Shown in pieces: positions 41,061 through 52,229 of a DNA stretch of 64,000 nucleotides. Source of the DNA: Prorocentrum cordatum (lineage: Eukaryota > Sar > Dinophyceae > Prorocentrales > Prorocentraceae); the NCBI GenBank assembly GCA_963575745.1, contig CAUYUJ010019876.1:65001-129000 (forward strand), read 5' to 3'. Under the pieces are notes generated by a model. The model saw only the letters and a program-made list of their open reading frames with translations, had not been told where the DNA came from and made no database searches. Position numbers and translations under genes: made by a program. How positions within the stretch are numbered: position 1 is the first letter of the stretch; each line of letters opens with the position of its first letter.

Positions 41061-42010
41061 TTTAATAGAACGGGTCAAGCCCTCGAGCCCCTCAGCGCCA
41101 CGATACCAGCTTAGGATTGGTCACGCTTTGCAGGGTGTTCAGTTGACGTCCCCCGATCCAGGTGCCTTCAGGGGTTCTCTGGCAGGTCTCAAGGAGTCCT
41201 TTGAGAGGTCCTTTGGGTGGTCTCAGCGGGCTCCACGGGTCGTCTTGTGCGGGAAAGGTCCTGGACGTTTGTCTCGGCTCACCTCCTGAGGCTTGACTTT
41301 GTGGAAATGGATTTAGATGTGACAGTATCTAAGTACTAAGCCTGGCCTTTCATTTCGGTTGTGCGATTGTGCGTAACAACGGCAGCTTGAAATTATTGGT
41401 GTGTGTGTGTGTGTGTTAACTTTGATGCGCACTGACAGGGGCACCCGTGCCTCATCGTGTTCGGTGGCCGACCGGCGCGCTGGAGGTGTGCGAGTGCGCG
41501 GTTGCAGGGTGCATCAGTGCGCGCTCCCTCTGTGCGCGCGGAGGGGAGCCCTCGTGCCCTGGTAGGGGTCCTTCCAAGCTGCGATGCAGACGCCCTCGAC
41601 GACTGAGCCGTCGACGACGGCGGTGCCCTCGACGACGGCGACACCCTCGGCGACGACGGCGACGAAGACGACGGCTGAGGCCATCACCCGCGAAGTGGTT
41701 GCAATTAGAGATCGCCGGCGATATTGCACCGGACGCTCGGCAGTCGTGGCGGCAAGAGGAGGTGCACAAGTGAGGTGCGCTCGATTTGTTTTGCTTGTGT
41801 TTTCTTCCAGCGCACAGGTGACGGCAGCTCGCCGATACATGGCGTGCGGGGCACGCGCAGGCTGGATTTACCACTTCATGTGGTAATGCGGCAAAGGCCC
41901 AGACCGATCACGGTGCCACGAGCGGTGCGAGAGAACCATACGAAGCAGGCGAGAGGGAAGCGGCGGCTGAGAAGAGGAACGCACGCGCGGACGTAGGTTG
42001 ATTAATGTGT
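41061..42010 (+). other. Intergenic, low-complexity patches
   Basis: A (GT)n run at 41399-41416 and GACGACGGCG repeats at 41590-41680. No supported gene. Confidence 0.6.
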
Positions 42011-42029
42011 GCCCTCCCTCAATGCACGC

Positions 42030-42450
42030 GGGAAAACGGAGGAGGAGAAGGAGGAGGATAATGAGGAGAAGGAGGAGGATGAGGAGGAGGAGGAGGAGGA
42101 GGAGGCGGACGACGGCGAGGACGGAGGCGACGTCGAGGACGACGGGGTGGCCAGGCGGCCTCGTTCGATTGAGTCTTCGTGCACTTGCCTGTAAGGTTAT
42201 GGAGATGAGCCACGGCAACATCGGTTCTGTGCTGGCCTTGGTCTCGAAGGCTGGCGATGGCGGTGGGATGAGTGGAAGCGGCGAGAGCGGGGGTGGAGGA
42301 GCAAGTGTAGGTTGGAGGGGGGAGGGAGGAGGGAGCAGGAAGAAGGAGAAGGAGGAGTTGGAGGGAGGAGGAGCATTCAGGAGGAGGAGGATGAGAAGGA
42401 GGAGGAGGAGGAGGAGGAGGAGGAGGAGGAGGAGGAGGAGGAGGAGGAGG
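42030..42450 (+). repeat. (GAG)n purine tracts
   Basis: GGAGGA repeats at 42035-42105 and 42310-42450 with unique sequence between. Glu-rich or Ser-rich translations are artefacts. Confidence 0.85.
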
Positions 42451-42487
42451 TGCAGGATAGGGTGAGGAGAGTCTCCTCTCTGGCTTC

Positions 42488-42725
42488 AGTCCGGGACACC
42501 CGGGACACCCGGGACACCCGGGACACCCGGGACACCCGGAGCACCCGGGACACCCGGAGCACCCGGGACACCCGGGACACCCGGGAAACCCGGGACACCC
42601 GGGACACCTGGAGCTCCCGGAGCACCCGGAACACCCGGGACACCCGGGACACCCGGAACACTTGGGACATCCGGAACGCCCAGAGCACCGGGAGCACCCG
42701 GGACATCAGGAACACCCGGAGCCAC
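42488..42725 (+). repeat. 9-bp GGGACACCC array
   Basis: About 26 units of ACACCCGGG with GCACCCGGA variants. The minus strand reads as Gly-Val-Pro triplets resembling collagen, but the array is a simple repeat also present at 43855-44130. A TA run follows at 42880-42914. Confidence 0.9.
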
Positions 42726-42879
42726 AGCACGCGCGGAGCCAGAGCGCGGAGCCACAACACCCGCCGCTTGCTGTTGCCGCGGCGTACACCCACCCACACA
42801 ATGGGGAGGTAGAGGGGAAGCGTTCCGTACACAATGCCAGCCACGGACGACACGGGCTCCCGTTCGAGACTTCTCACGA

Positions 42880-42916
<37 letters not shown>

Positions 42917-43264
42917 CGAGAGCCCTTGGCAGGGAGGCTTCCGAATTTGAGGCCTCGAACTCAGGACTTGCGCTCTCGTTTGAGACTTTCTCGTAATTCT
43001 ACTGGCCTGCGGCCCATCCCGCTTTCGGCTGGCTGTGAGGCATGCCGCCTGTTTGGCGCCTCCGTCGTGCGCTCCTGGAACGCTCCGGGTCACCCAAGGG
43101 CCGCGCCCATATTGTCGATATTGTAGCCGGAGCGATGGTTGTCAATCTGATGCCACTGGGCAGGCGTATTTTCCCGAGGGGTGCGTGGCCGATAGAGGAG
43201 GACAGCGCTCCGGCGCTCCAGCAGGAGGGGTTCCTCCCTCCTTGCTGCGTGCTTGCGTTTGGGC

Positions 43265-43725
43265 TGGGGAGGGAACTTGAAAAGGTTCACTCTCTAGCTG
43301 CGGGAGAAAGAACTTGAAAAGGTTCACTCTTCCGCTTTGTGGTCGGACTGGAGAGGGAACTTGAAAAGGTTCACTCTTCAGTCGCGGGAAAGGGAGCCTG
43401 CAAAGGTTCACTTTCCCGCTTGCGTCTGAACTGAAGAGGGAACTTGAAAAGGTTCAGTCTCCAGACGTGGGAAAAGGAGCTTGAAAAGGTTCACTTTCCC
43501 CCTTGTATTGGGTCTGGAAGAGGGAACTTGAAAAGGTTCACTCTCCAGGCGTCGGACAAGGAACTTGAAAAGGTTCACTTTCCCCCTTCTACTGGGTATG
43601 GAGAGGGAACTTGAAAAGGGTCACTTTCTAGCAGCGGGAAAGGGAGCCTGCAAAGGTTCACTTTCTCGCTTGCGTTTAAACTGGAGAGGGAACTTGAAAA
43701 GGTTCACTCTCCAGGCGTGGGAAAG
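43265..43725 (+). repeat. GAACTTGAAAAGGTTCACT minisatellite
   Basis: About 11 units; GGAACTTGAAAAGGTTCACT alternates with 30-45-bp spacers containing CTCCAGGCGTGGGAAAGG or CTTTCCCCCTTGTATTGGG. GAACTTGAAAAGGTTC is an imperfect palindrome. Confidence 0.85.
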
Positions 43726-43854
43726 AGGGCTTGCCAAGGCCCCGAGGCCTCCGCCGACTCAGCCTACAGGGTGATGGAGGATGAGGTATGAGGTGTTTCA
43801 ACGGCTTGGGCACTTCTGGAGCCTCGGGGGTCCGCCAGAGTTCGCCCTACAATC

Positions 43855-44130
43855 ATGCCCCCCAGACACCCGGAGCACCCGGAGCACCCAGAGCATTTGG
43901 AACACCCGGAACACCCGGAGCACCTGGAGCACCCAGAACAAGACACCCGGAACACCTGGAACACCCGGACCCGGAACACCCGGAACACCCAGAACACCCG
44001 GACCCGGAACACCGGGAACACCCGGAACACCCGGACACGGAACGCCTGGAACACCCGGGACACCCGGAACACCCGGAACACCCATGACACCCTGACCCGG
44101 AACACCCAGGACACCCGGGAGCACACGCGG
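43855..44130 (+). repeat. 9-bp GGAACACCC array
   Basis: ACACCCGGA and ACCCGGACC units. Related to 42488-42725. Confidence 0.9.
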
Positions 44131-44189
44131 CCGCAGGGATGATTGGTATGGATAGGGTAGGGACGACGACGAGGGGGGGAGCATGAAAT

Positions 44190-44652
<463 letters not shown>

Positions 44653-44833
44653 TGTAGGATAGAGGAAGGAGGAGGGAGGAAGACGAGCCCAGACGTGGCC
44701 GGAGGGCACGCCTCTCCTCTTTGTCCACCGGGCGCCACCGATGGCGTGTCATGGAAGGGCAGGGCGGGGATGCTGTGCGAATGCCATAAGATGCCGTGAG
44801 CGTAAACTCCAAGCCTCCCAAACACGGGGGCGG

Positions 44834-44988
44834 GAGCAGATGAGGTCGGAGGATCGCCCCGCATCGCTGGTGCATCGGCGATGCGGCTCGATGTGGAGCC
44901 CGATTGTCTTCACGCCGACGTCGCCGATGCATCGCCGACGTCGCCGATGCCTCGGCGATGCGGCGCGATCCTCCAACCCCATCTGCTC
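44834..44988. repeat. 155-bp inverted repeat
   Basis: Arms of 33 bp (44834-44866 and 44956-44988; GAGCAGATG-(A/G)GG ... CCGCATCG) match at 30 positions. The centre is further palindromic (GCCGACGTCGCCGATGC). Could be a foldback element; no target duplication found. Confidence 0.7.
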
Positions 44989-45211
44989 GGACACCATTTG
45001 GGAGGCCTCCATATGAACGGCACGAGCCCTCTTCCTCTTGGCTTGTGATGCTCTGTCTGGCCCATGAGACCTTGATGTCAGCACATTGCCCCCCCCCACC
45101 CCCTCCTCCTTGGTGGGGTAAGAAGGCTGTCTGCAGCAGCGGCCCAGTATTCAACGGGTGTTCAAAACAACGTGATTATTCACAGAGGAAAACAGCGCCA
45201 ACGGTATTGCA

Positions 45212-45742
45212 TTGTTGTCACGGCTCGGGGGGTCGTGGCATCAGGCTTACAGTGCTTCTTTGGGAGCGCCGTCCCGCGTTTCCAGGCCGCACCTCGACTA
45301 CGAGGCGGCAAACGCATCGTGCCGCACGTTCCTGCACAGGCCAAGGTTTGCCGTGTTTGCGCGCCTCTTGCAGGTTGGCCCTCGCGTGACTGGGCTTGCT
45401 TGGCGCATCTTGACGGCATATCGTCACCCGAGGTTCGTGCTCGATGCGAGGGAAAAAATGCCTCCCGGTGTCGACGCCCATCGTATCAGACGCATGTTTG
45501 TGCACGGCCCCACATTCAGTGGGAGGGAGTCTGCAGTGCAGGCGCCAGCGCGGCCCGCGACGGTTCCCCACCGCGAGAAGTCTTCTTTTCCCGCGCTTCT
45601 TCAAGCTGACCTATGGGACGTTTGCCAGGTCGTCGCGCTCGCTCCCGCTCGTAATAAAGAGCGAATGACCGCGAGGGGGGGCTGGCGTTCAGTCGGGCCT
45701 GTCCCTCTACAGGGGGAACATTCAGAAATGGTCAAAGAATAG
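45212..45742 (+). CDS. Open reading frame, unknown, doubtful
   Basis: A 176-codon frame with a protein-like middle (RFAVFARLLQVGPRVTGLAW) but no recognised domain. It runs into the TIR element at 45688, so its 3' end is not native. The minus strand is also open over part of this region. It may be a chance frame in GC-rich DNA. Confidence 0.15.
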   Translation: MLSRLGGSWHQAYSASLGAPSRVSRPHLDYEAANASCRTFLHRPRFAVFARLLQVGPRVTGLAWRILTAYRHPRFVLDAREKMPPGVDAHRIRRMFVHGPTFSGRESAVQAPARPATVPHREKSSFPALLQADLWDVCQVVALAPARNKERMTARGGWRSVGPVPLQGEHSEMVKE

Positions 45743-45849
45743 TTGGGGGACGATTTTTTTATGATTTTTGAACCATCTGGGTCGTATTTTTGGACTCTTT
45801 CTCATTTTTCGTCCAGAATCGGCCTGTAGGGGGGACAGGCCCGACCTAA
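45688..45849. mobile_element. Short TIR element (MITE-like) with 8-bp target duplication
   Basis: 162 bp. Ends: TTCAGTCGGGCCTGTCCC and the reverse complement of GGGACAGGCCCGACCTAA, continuing as CTCTACAGG / CCTGTAGGG. A perfect 8-bp repeat GGCTGGCG flanks it (45680-45687, 45850-45857). The interior is AT-rich (GATTTTTTTATGATTTTTG), unlike the surroundings. Non-coding. Confidence 0.88.
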
Positions 45850-45857
45850 GGCTGGCG

Positions 45858-46486
45858 AGCAGGCGAGCGGGTGCGGAATGCACTGAGGCACCATGGCGCT
45901 GCTCGGGCGGGGCGAAAGGGGGGGGATAGGGAAAGGGGGGCCTACGAAATCTGCTGCATGCAGCTGGTTCCTGCCCCACCGAAAGGCCCATTCCTCGATA
46001 CATGGCCGCCTCTGGCGCCGGGAGGCGCCGGGAAAATCAGCTACGTGAGCTGATTCTCAACCCCCCCCCCGTGCTATCCACCCCTTTCGCCCGGCCCGAG
46101 CTGCGCGGCAGCAGCGCTAATGCTCAGAGGCCAAGGGCCTCCGCGGAGGGCCCGCTGCCCGAACCGGCCCTGCGCTCCTCGGGGGCCTCCGCGGCACGCT
46201 GCCGCTGCGCCGCTGCCCTTCTCCGCGAGGCTGCTGTCTTCGGGGTCCTCTCTCGCTTCGGGGGTGCTGTCCTGCGGCGGGGCTGCGGCCGTGCGAGCGC
46301 CGTGCCACTCCCGGCTTTTCTCTTGGGGGGGTCGTTTCGACGCGCGCTCGCTTGGGCCTCCTCAACAGGGCGCTCAAGGTTTCGATGATCCCCAGGACCA
46401 GTGTTAGCTTTGAGGAGGACGATCAAAGGAAAGGAAGCGTGCTGCCAAATAGTTTCCAGATGTCCAAAAGATGTTTCAGATATGTT
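45858..46486 (+). other. Intergenic GC-rich sequence
   Basis: Overlapping open frames on both strands (46002-46426), none with a recognised domain. 46440-46560 has loosely repeated ACATGTTT-type words. Confidence 0.4.
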
Positions 46487-47530
46487 TTAAGTATGTGAAA
46501 GACATGTGTACAACATTTTTAGGACATGTTTTGCACATTTGAAACACATCTTCAATTCAATGATACGACTGTTAGGGTGTCCATTGTCGTGGCATCCGCA
46601 ATGTTCGCCCAATGCGTGTTTACCCCGTTCCGTTCCACTTATGAACACGCAACTTGTGCCAGCCCTCATTGCACCGCCTGCGTCGGCCTTCGGCGGAGAA
46701 GCACGCGTTGGCGGTAGCGCACCGAGCGTTGGTTGACCGCCGCCACTGGCCTGGAATCGGTCGATATTGAATGCTGGGCGCCATCGGAACGCCGCGGTCG
46801 CTTCAAGGTTGAGCGATGCGCGCAGTGTCACGGCACCAAAGTGCCGTACGGGTACCGTTGCCTTTCCCACCCCAGCCAGAACGAACGCTCGGCGACTGCG
46901 CCCCATCCCTGACGGCGTAAGAGAACCGTAAGAGGACCGGTCAACCTGGCCGCCCAGAGCTGCACGGCAAGCTTGTGTCGTGACGAGTGGCGCGCCGGTT
47001 TCTGTCACCGCGTGGAGATATCTCGGCCATGAAAGTCCGCAGCGCTCCGGCAGTAAGTCCGTTCCAGAACCTTCTGGAACGCTTTCAGAGCGTTCCAGAA
47101 CGCTCTGAGAAGGCCGCGGCGCCCGATCCATCCTCCAGAGCCGCCAGATCTCAGAGATTCTCGAATTATCCTCACCCGATTTTATTCTCGTCCTGGCTTC
47201 GCAGTGCGCTTCCAGGCCATCCTTTGTCCTCCCACGGCGCAGTCTCTCTCGACGCGGATCAGTCTGGGGATCTCGGCCTCTCTCCGCGGGGGCCGGCCGT
47301 TCGTCCCGCGCCGGCTTCTTGGCGGCACCGGGGCCGGGGGGCAGTCGGCGACTGCAAAGGGTGCGGTTACGCCAGGGTGCGGTTTGCGATCGGCGCCGTG
47401 GGGGCCTGGAGGGACGACACTGTCCTCGTCGGGCCTCCTCGGGGCGCGGTGGGGAATTCAATCGAGGCACCCGCCCGCCCCCCATGGTGCCGCCCCCCAG
47501 GGTGCCGATTGCAAACCACACCGTTTGCAA
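46487..47530 (-). CDS. Open reading frame, unknown
   Basis: A 347-codon minus-strand frame. The N-terminal half is Arg/Pro-rich and looks like random GC-rich translation. The second half (PRYLHAVTETGAPLVTTQA to SCVFISGTERGKHALG) has a more ordinary composition, but I recognise no domain. A short Cys-containing tail (MCFKCAKHVLKM) follows. No spliced-leader relict or signal peptide is visible. Treat as hypothetical. Confidence 0.2.
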   Translation of the reverse strand: MQTVWFAIGTLGGGTMGGGRVPRLNSPPRPEEARRGQCRPSRPPRRRSQTAPWRNRTLCSRRLPPGPGAAKKPARDERPAPAERGRDPQTDPRRERLRRGRTKDGLEAHCEARTRIKSGEDNSRISEIWRLWRMDRAPRPSQSVLERSESVPEGSGTDLLPERCGLSWPRYLHAVTETGAPLVTTQACRAALGGQVDRSSYGSLTPSGMGRSRRAFVLAGVGKATVPVRHFGAVTLRASLNLEATAAFRWRPAFNIDRFQASGGGQPTLGALPPTRASPPKADAGGAMRAGTSCVFISGTERGKHALGEHCGCHDNGHPNSRIIELKMCFKCAKHVLKMLYTCLSHT

Positions 47531-48040
47531 ACCGCACCTTCTGGAGTCGCCGAGGCAATTTCTGGAGGCCGATCGGGGGCCTCGGGACGGGGGTCACTGC
47601 AAGCGGGGGTCAGCCAGAGCGCCAGATCTCGCGGGCTCCTGCAAAGCCAGGTGCTCTGACCTGAGCCGGTCCTGCAGGAGGCTGCAGGATCCTGCAGGAT
47701 CATGCGTCGCTTGACTTGCCCAGGGTTGCGTTGACCCAGGTCAGTGCGTCCCCCGAGCCGAGAGCGGGTGCCGCGGCTCCTTCTCTGCGACGCCCGCAGC
47801 CCTTACGACCTGAGGTTGCGAACAAAGTATAACCCCGTCGAAAACACGACGAGAGCCTCAGAGACCCCACCTATCTGCGGCATTCCTCGAGCCCGATCGA
47901 TCTCCGAGGCTGTCGGGGTCTGAGAAACGGGGCGAAATGGGCCGCGAGGTAATGGGGGGGTCATAGATCGGGGCGGTCAGACTGGTCACTTTTTTGGTCA
48001 CTTTTTGGTAACTTTTTAGTTGCCGTTTAGTGCTTGGCGC
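47531..48040 (+). other. Intergenic
   Basis: No gene or array recognised; CTGCAGGATCCTGCAGGATC at 47680-47700 is a short local repeat. Confidence 0.4.
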
Positions 48041-48049
48041 CTTCTCCTC

Positions 48050-48640
48050 CTCCGCCGCCTTCTTCTTCCTCCCTCCCTCCCTTCCTCCCTCTCCCTCCCT
48101 CCCTCCCTGTTTGCCTCCCTCTCTCCCTCCACCCCTCCCCTCCCTCCTTCTTCCCATCCCTCACCCCTCCTCCCCTCCCTCCCCCTTCCTCCCCCCCTCC
48201 CTCCCCCATCTTTTCTTTTCTCCGCCTACGTATTCTTCCTCCTCGTCCTCTTGAGCATTATTACATCGTCGTCCTATGGGTCCTCCAGCTCCCATCCCTC
48301 TCCCCTCCGCTCTTCCGCTGCAGGCCTGCGGCAAGCTCGGCCTTGAGGACGTAGGTGCGGAGTGCGAGCAGACCAGGGAGGCCCTGAAGGACTCCCGCTG
48401 CGTTTCTGATGCTGCTGCACCCTTCGCTCGCTCCCGGAGGGAGTGCGAGGGAGGGAGGAGGGAGGAGGACGGATGGAGAGGAGGGAGGGAGAGGAGGGCG
48501 AGGAGGGAGGGAGAGAAGGGAGGGAGGGAGGGAGGGAGAGGGGGGAGGAGGGAGGGAGAGGGGGGAGGAGGGCCCTCCCCTCCCTCCTCTCCCTCCCTCC
48601 TCTCCCTCCTCTCCCCCTCCTTCCTGATGATGCTGCTCCC
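48050..48640 (+). repeat. CCCTCC pyrimidine tract and purine/pyrimidine inverted repeat
   Basis: CCTCCCT repeats at 48065-48215. At 48440-48640 a GGGAGGGAGAGG purine tract turns at GGGCCC (near 48571) into its complementary pyrimidine tract, giving a long imperfect hairpin. Confidence 0.85.
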
Positions 48641-48649
48641 TCCCGCTTC

Positions 48650-49042
48650 CCTCGGGGAAGAGAAACGGCAGGCGCGCACATTCTCGAAGCTCCGCGCGGA
48701 TTTCTGGCGCATGTGCGTACAGTGAGCTCCAGAGGAGCAGGGAGCCCATCTAGAACTGCGTGTTCTTGAATTCGGAGTTTTCTCGAGCCGGATCCGGCTT
48801 CCAAAACATGCAGCTCTCTCATGACGCCCTTGGGTGGCCTCAAATGCGCACGGGCGTACGCTGAGCGCCAAAGGAATTGGGAGCCCGTCCCAGACCAGGC
48901 GCGTTCCACGCTGCAGCGTCTTGGCCGTACCATGTCATTGCGTGGCTCCCTCCTCTGGAGAAGCCCACGCGGATGAGGGCGCCGGGGGTCCAGCGCCGCT
49001 CCCATCAAACCATTCGCGGGCCCCAGGAAATGTCTGTTTCTT
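48650..49042 (+). repeat. Two-copy diverged repeat, period ~137 bp
   Basis: GCGCATGTGCGTACAGTGAG...GGGAGCCCATC (from 48709) resembles GCGCACGGGCGTACGCTGAG...GGGAGCCCGTC (from 48846). Otherwise unique. Confidence 0.5.
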
Positions 49043-49125
49043 CCCGGAGAGGGCGTGGGCCCGGGGTTCTCTTTTAGCTTGTAAGCTGCCCCCCGTGCCA
49101 TGACTGAGGTGGGCCGGCATAGGAC
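49043..49125 (+). mobile_element. Orphan left end of a mosaic element
   Basis: CCCGGAGAGGGCGTGGGCCC, GGTTCTCTTTTAG, then GCCATGACTGAGGTGGGCC as in other left ends, but the similarity stops at GCCGGC and no right end is nearby. Confidence 0.6.
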
Positions 49126-49540
49126 GGGGAGCGTCTTCGAAAGGCCCTGGCTCGAGCGATTTCTGGCGTTTCTCGTGTGTCGGCGGGGTCGCAAGCCCCC
49201 GCACAGCATGCATGCTGTCGATGGCGGGACAGGTTTCGTTTCTTCTTTTTCTTTGCGCCATCGCTAGCCGAAGTTACCCACGCTGGATGGCCGAGCGTTC
49301 GATGACGGCACGATCAGCGTGGAGCTCCATGACATCGACTGACGCCGATGATGGGAGCGAACCAGTGCACAGCGCAAGGAACTATCACCGTGCCTGCCGT
49401 GCCAGTCTCGCCAGGGGGCGAGCGTGGTCGTGGTCCGATCTCTATGAAGGCCAGGGCGTTGTGGCAGGTCGACGCTATGGGGGTATTCAGCTCGGCGACG
49501 CAGCAGTTGCAACAGCCACGGGAAATGCGTTGGTACTCAA

Positions 49541-49909
49541 GTGTTGGGCGCGTCGGGGCCTCGATCATCTTTTTGTTTTGCTGTAGCCCGGTCATTTTGC
49601 TCGAGGAAGCTCAGGATGATCCCGACGCCGCAGGCCATCGTGTACGCTAAACGCCAGCCAGCGGACCGACGTATCTGCTACCTCGACGCAGCGGAGTTGA
49701 GGACCGTCAGCAAGGTCTGTCCCCGGCTGTGCAACAAAGCAGACATCGCGCTCACCAGATGGCTCGTGTGGGACCCGACAGTAACCAAGTGGCTTGGCTT
49801 CCCGTGTGCCTGCATCTGGTGGTTTGCCGTCGACTACACCAACCAATTCCGTGACCTTCGGACCAAGCAGGTGCAGTGCTCTTCCGTGGCCCGTGACAGC
49901 CGACAGTGA
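49541..49909 (+). CDS. Open reading frame, unknown, doubtful
   Basis: A 123-codon frame. The part from about residue 31 (AIVYAKRQPADRRICYLDAA onward, with RWLVWDP and WWFAVDYTNQF) has non-repetitive, protein-like composition. No domain recognised. The opposite strand is open over 49592-49915. 49126-49540 and 49910-50520 show no other candidate. Confidence 0.2.
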   Translation: MLGASGPRSSFCFAVARSFCSRKLRMIPTPQAIVYAKRQPADRRICYLDAAELRTVSKVCPRLCNKADIALTRWLVWDPTVTKWLGFPCACIWWFAVDYTNQFRDLRTKQVQCSSVARDSRQ

Positions 49910-50519
49910 CCGCAATGCTTAGACTCGGCCAAGTTTTGTGCTCTCGCCCTGGTGAGGTTTCAGCTGTTGCACAATTTTGGTATGTATTTTTGCCAACGCT
50001 GGCGTGTTTCTTGCCTTTTCCCTGTCCTATGGCCTGCTGGGTTGGTGACTTTGAATTTGGCTCGGCCCGCAGCCCGCAGACAGGTGGTCGATCCGTCTGT
50101 CTGCCGCCCTCGTTTCAGCATCCTGGAGCGTTGCCGACTTTGCGCTGCCAGCAAGGGCGGCTCCAGCATCGGTGTGTTGTGTTTCTCCGCGCCTACCGCG
50201 TTGCGCCGTTTTGAGTTTCTTTGACTGCCACCAGTCTTTTGGCCAGAGGGCCAGGTGCTGATGTGCGAGCCTCCCACCAGGAGGTGGTAGCTTCGTATGT
50301 GACGCCCGCAGGTGCGCATGCGCGCGGGTTGACCACGCGTTTGGCCTTGTGATAGCTCGCGAGACCTCTTGATCTGGGGTTGTGGTTCCCCAAAACGTCT
50401 GCGAGGTACGAGGAGCGAGCTGAAGTTCTGGCTTCATCTGCATCGTACCTTAAACTTCCTTACTGTATGGGGTTCGGGATTGCATGTGGTTTTTTTCGTT
50501 GGCCGATTCCCCAAAACAG

Positions 50520-51470
50520 CGATGTCGCTCGAGACATCCTCCGAAAATGGAGATGTTGGAGGCGATCGCTTAAAACGTTATCGGTTAAACATGACGTTTT
50601 CGCTCGGGACATCCTCGGACAGCCGGCGTGCGGAAACATGTCAAGGTTTTTGTCGTGCGCGAAAAAATCAGCGTTTCGCCCGAGACATCTTCGACCACGT
50701 GATATGTTGGATAACCTGTTTTACTACCTCTCATACTAAAAATGGCGCTTTCGCTCGGGACATCCCCAGAACATCGGGAGGGGCGCGGCGAACCGAAACA
50801 AGGAGCACGGCAGACAATGATCTTTTCGCTGGGGACATTTTCAACGCATGAGATGTTCGCAACATCGCCTCGACATCGTTCTCGCAGTGCTTCAAGATGA
50901 TAAGTGAGAGCCCCAAGCTGCCGAACGTTACGATTTCGCTGGTGACACCCTCAACAAAAAAAACACATTGAACAACGTCGTTTTGAAACCTGTTGTTATA
51001 ACGTCGTCTTGGGATCGCTCTTGAGAAGGTTTCCAGCCCTTTAAAAATAATCTCGCCAAGGACATCCTCAACGAACCAATGTGTCTAACATCGCACAGCA
51101 ATGAGTTTGGAGGGCATCAAGACGGCCCCCAAAAAACCCCACACGAGCCCCAAAATGACCCCCAGGATCGCCCTTGACACGACCCCAATCTGTGATCTCG
51201 CTGGAGACATCTTCGCAGCATTGATCTGTTCGTAACATCGGTTTTATCAAACATTATCGATCCGCCTGATACATCCCCCAACAATCGGAAGTCGCGAATT
51301 TGATCTATGTTCAAAAATATGTATTTCGCCTGATACATCGTCACAACAATGATATGTCGGAGAGGTGGTTCTATTACTTCGCATGTTAAAAATGGCGCTC
51401 TCGCTGCAGACATCCTTAGAACATCGGGCGGAACACGGCGGACGAACAAAAAAGAGCACGGCAGAGAATA
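50520..51470 (-). repeat. Decayed, inverted CTCGAGCG repeat array with ~650-bp duplication
   Basis: About 12 copies of TTTCGCTCG(A/G)GACATCCTC, the reverse complement of the core used elsewhere, strongly diverged (for example TTTCGCCCGAGACATCTTC, CTCGCTGCAGACATCCTTA). 50680-50815 matches 51333-51466 (AAAAATGGCGCT, AGAACATCGGG, GAGCACGGCAGA), implying a 650-bp tandem duplication. Confidence 0.7.
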
Positions 51471-51474
51471 AATA

Positions 51475-52229
51475 TTTCCGCCGTGCTCCTTCGTTTTTGG
51501 GGTCTTTCTGCCGTGCTCCTTAGCGCTTGGGGTATATTATGCCTTGCTCCTGGTCTTCTTCTGCCGTGCTCCTTCGCTTTTCGGGCCTGCTCTGCCGTGT
51601 TCCTTTTTTTCTGCCGTCCTCCTTAGCTTTTCGGGTCCATTCTGCTGTGCTCCTAGTCTTTTTCTGCCGTTCTCCTTCGTTATTGGGGCCTATTCTGCCG
51701 TGCTCCTTCAAATTCGCTCTTGGGGTTTTCTGCCGTGCTCCTGGTCTTTTTCTGCCTTGCTCCTTCGCTTTTGTGGCTTCTTCTGCCGTGCTTCTTAGCT
51801 CTTGGGGTCTATTCTGCCGTGCTGATTTGTGTCTGCCGTGCTCCTTCGCTCATGGGGCCTATTCTCCCGTGCTCCTGTTTTTTTGTCTGCCGTGCTCTTT
51901 CGATCTTGGGGTCTATTCTGCCGTGCCTCTGGTTCTTTTCTGCCGTGCTCCTGAGCTCCTCGGGTCTATTCTGCCGTGCTCCTGGTCTTTTTCTGTCGTG
52001 CTCCTTCGCTCTTGGGGGCTATTCTGCCGTGCTCCTGAGCTCTTCGGGTCTATTCTGCCGTGCTCCTGGTCTTTTTCTGTCGTACTCCTTGGCTCCCCAG
52101 GCCTATTCTGCCGTGCTCCTTTTTTTTTGCCGTGCTCCTTGGCTCTTGGGGTCTATTCTGCCGTGCTCCTGGTCTTTTTTTGCCGTTCTCCTTCGCTCTT
52201 GGGGCCTATTCTGCCGTGCGCCTGTTTTT
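51475..52229 (+). repeat. CTGCCGTGCTCC array, left part
   Basis: Units of 25-60 bp: TTCTGCCGTGCTCCTGGTC, TTTTTCTGCCGTGCTCC, TTCGCTCTTGGGGTCTA. Leu/Phe/Cys-rich translations are artefacts. The array is split by elements at 52230 and 54361 and continues at 53985-54360 and 55924-56095. Confidence 0.9.

Noticed and set aside
42488-44130. Collagen-like Gly-Val-Pro translations
   Set aside because: They come from 9-bp GGGACACCC simple repeats in all phases and lie next to other microsatellites.
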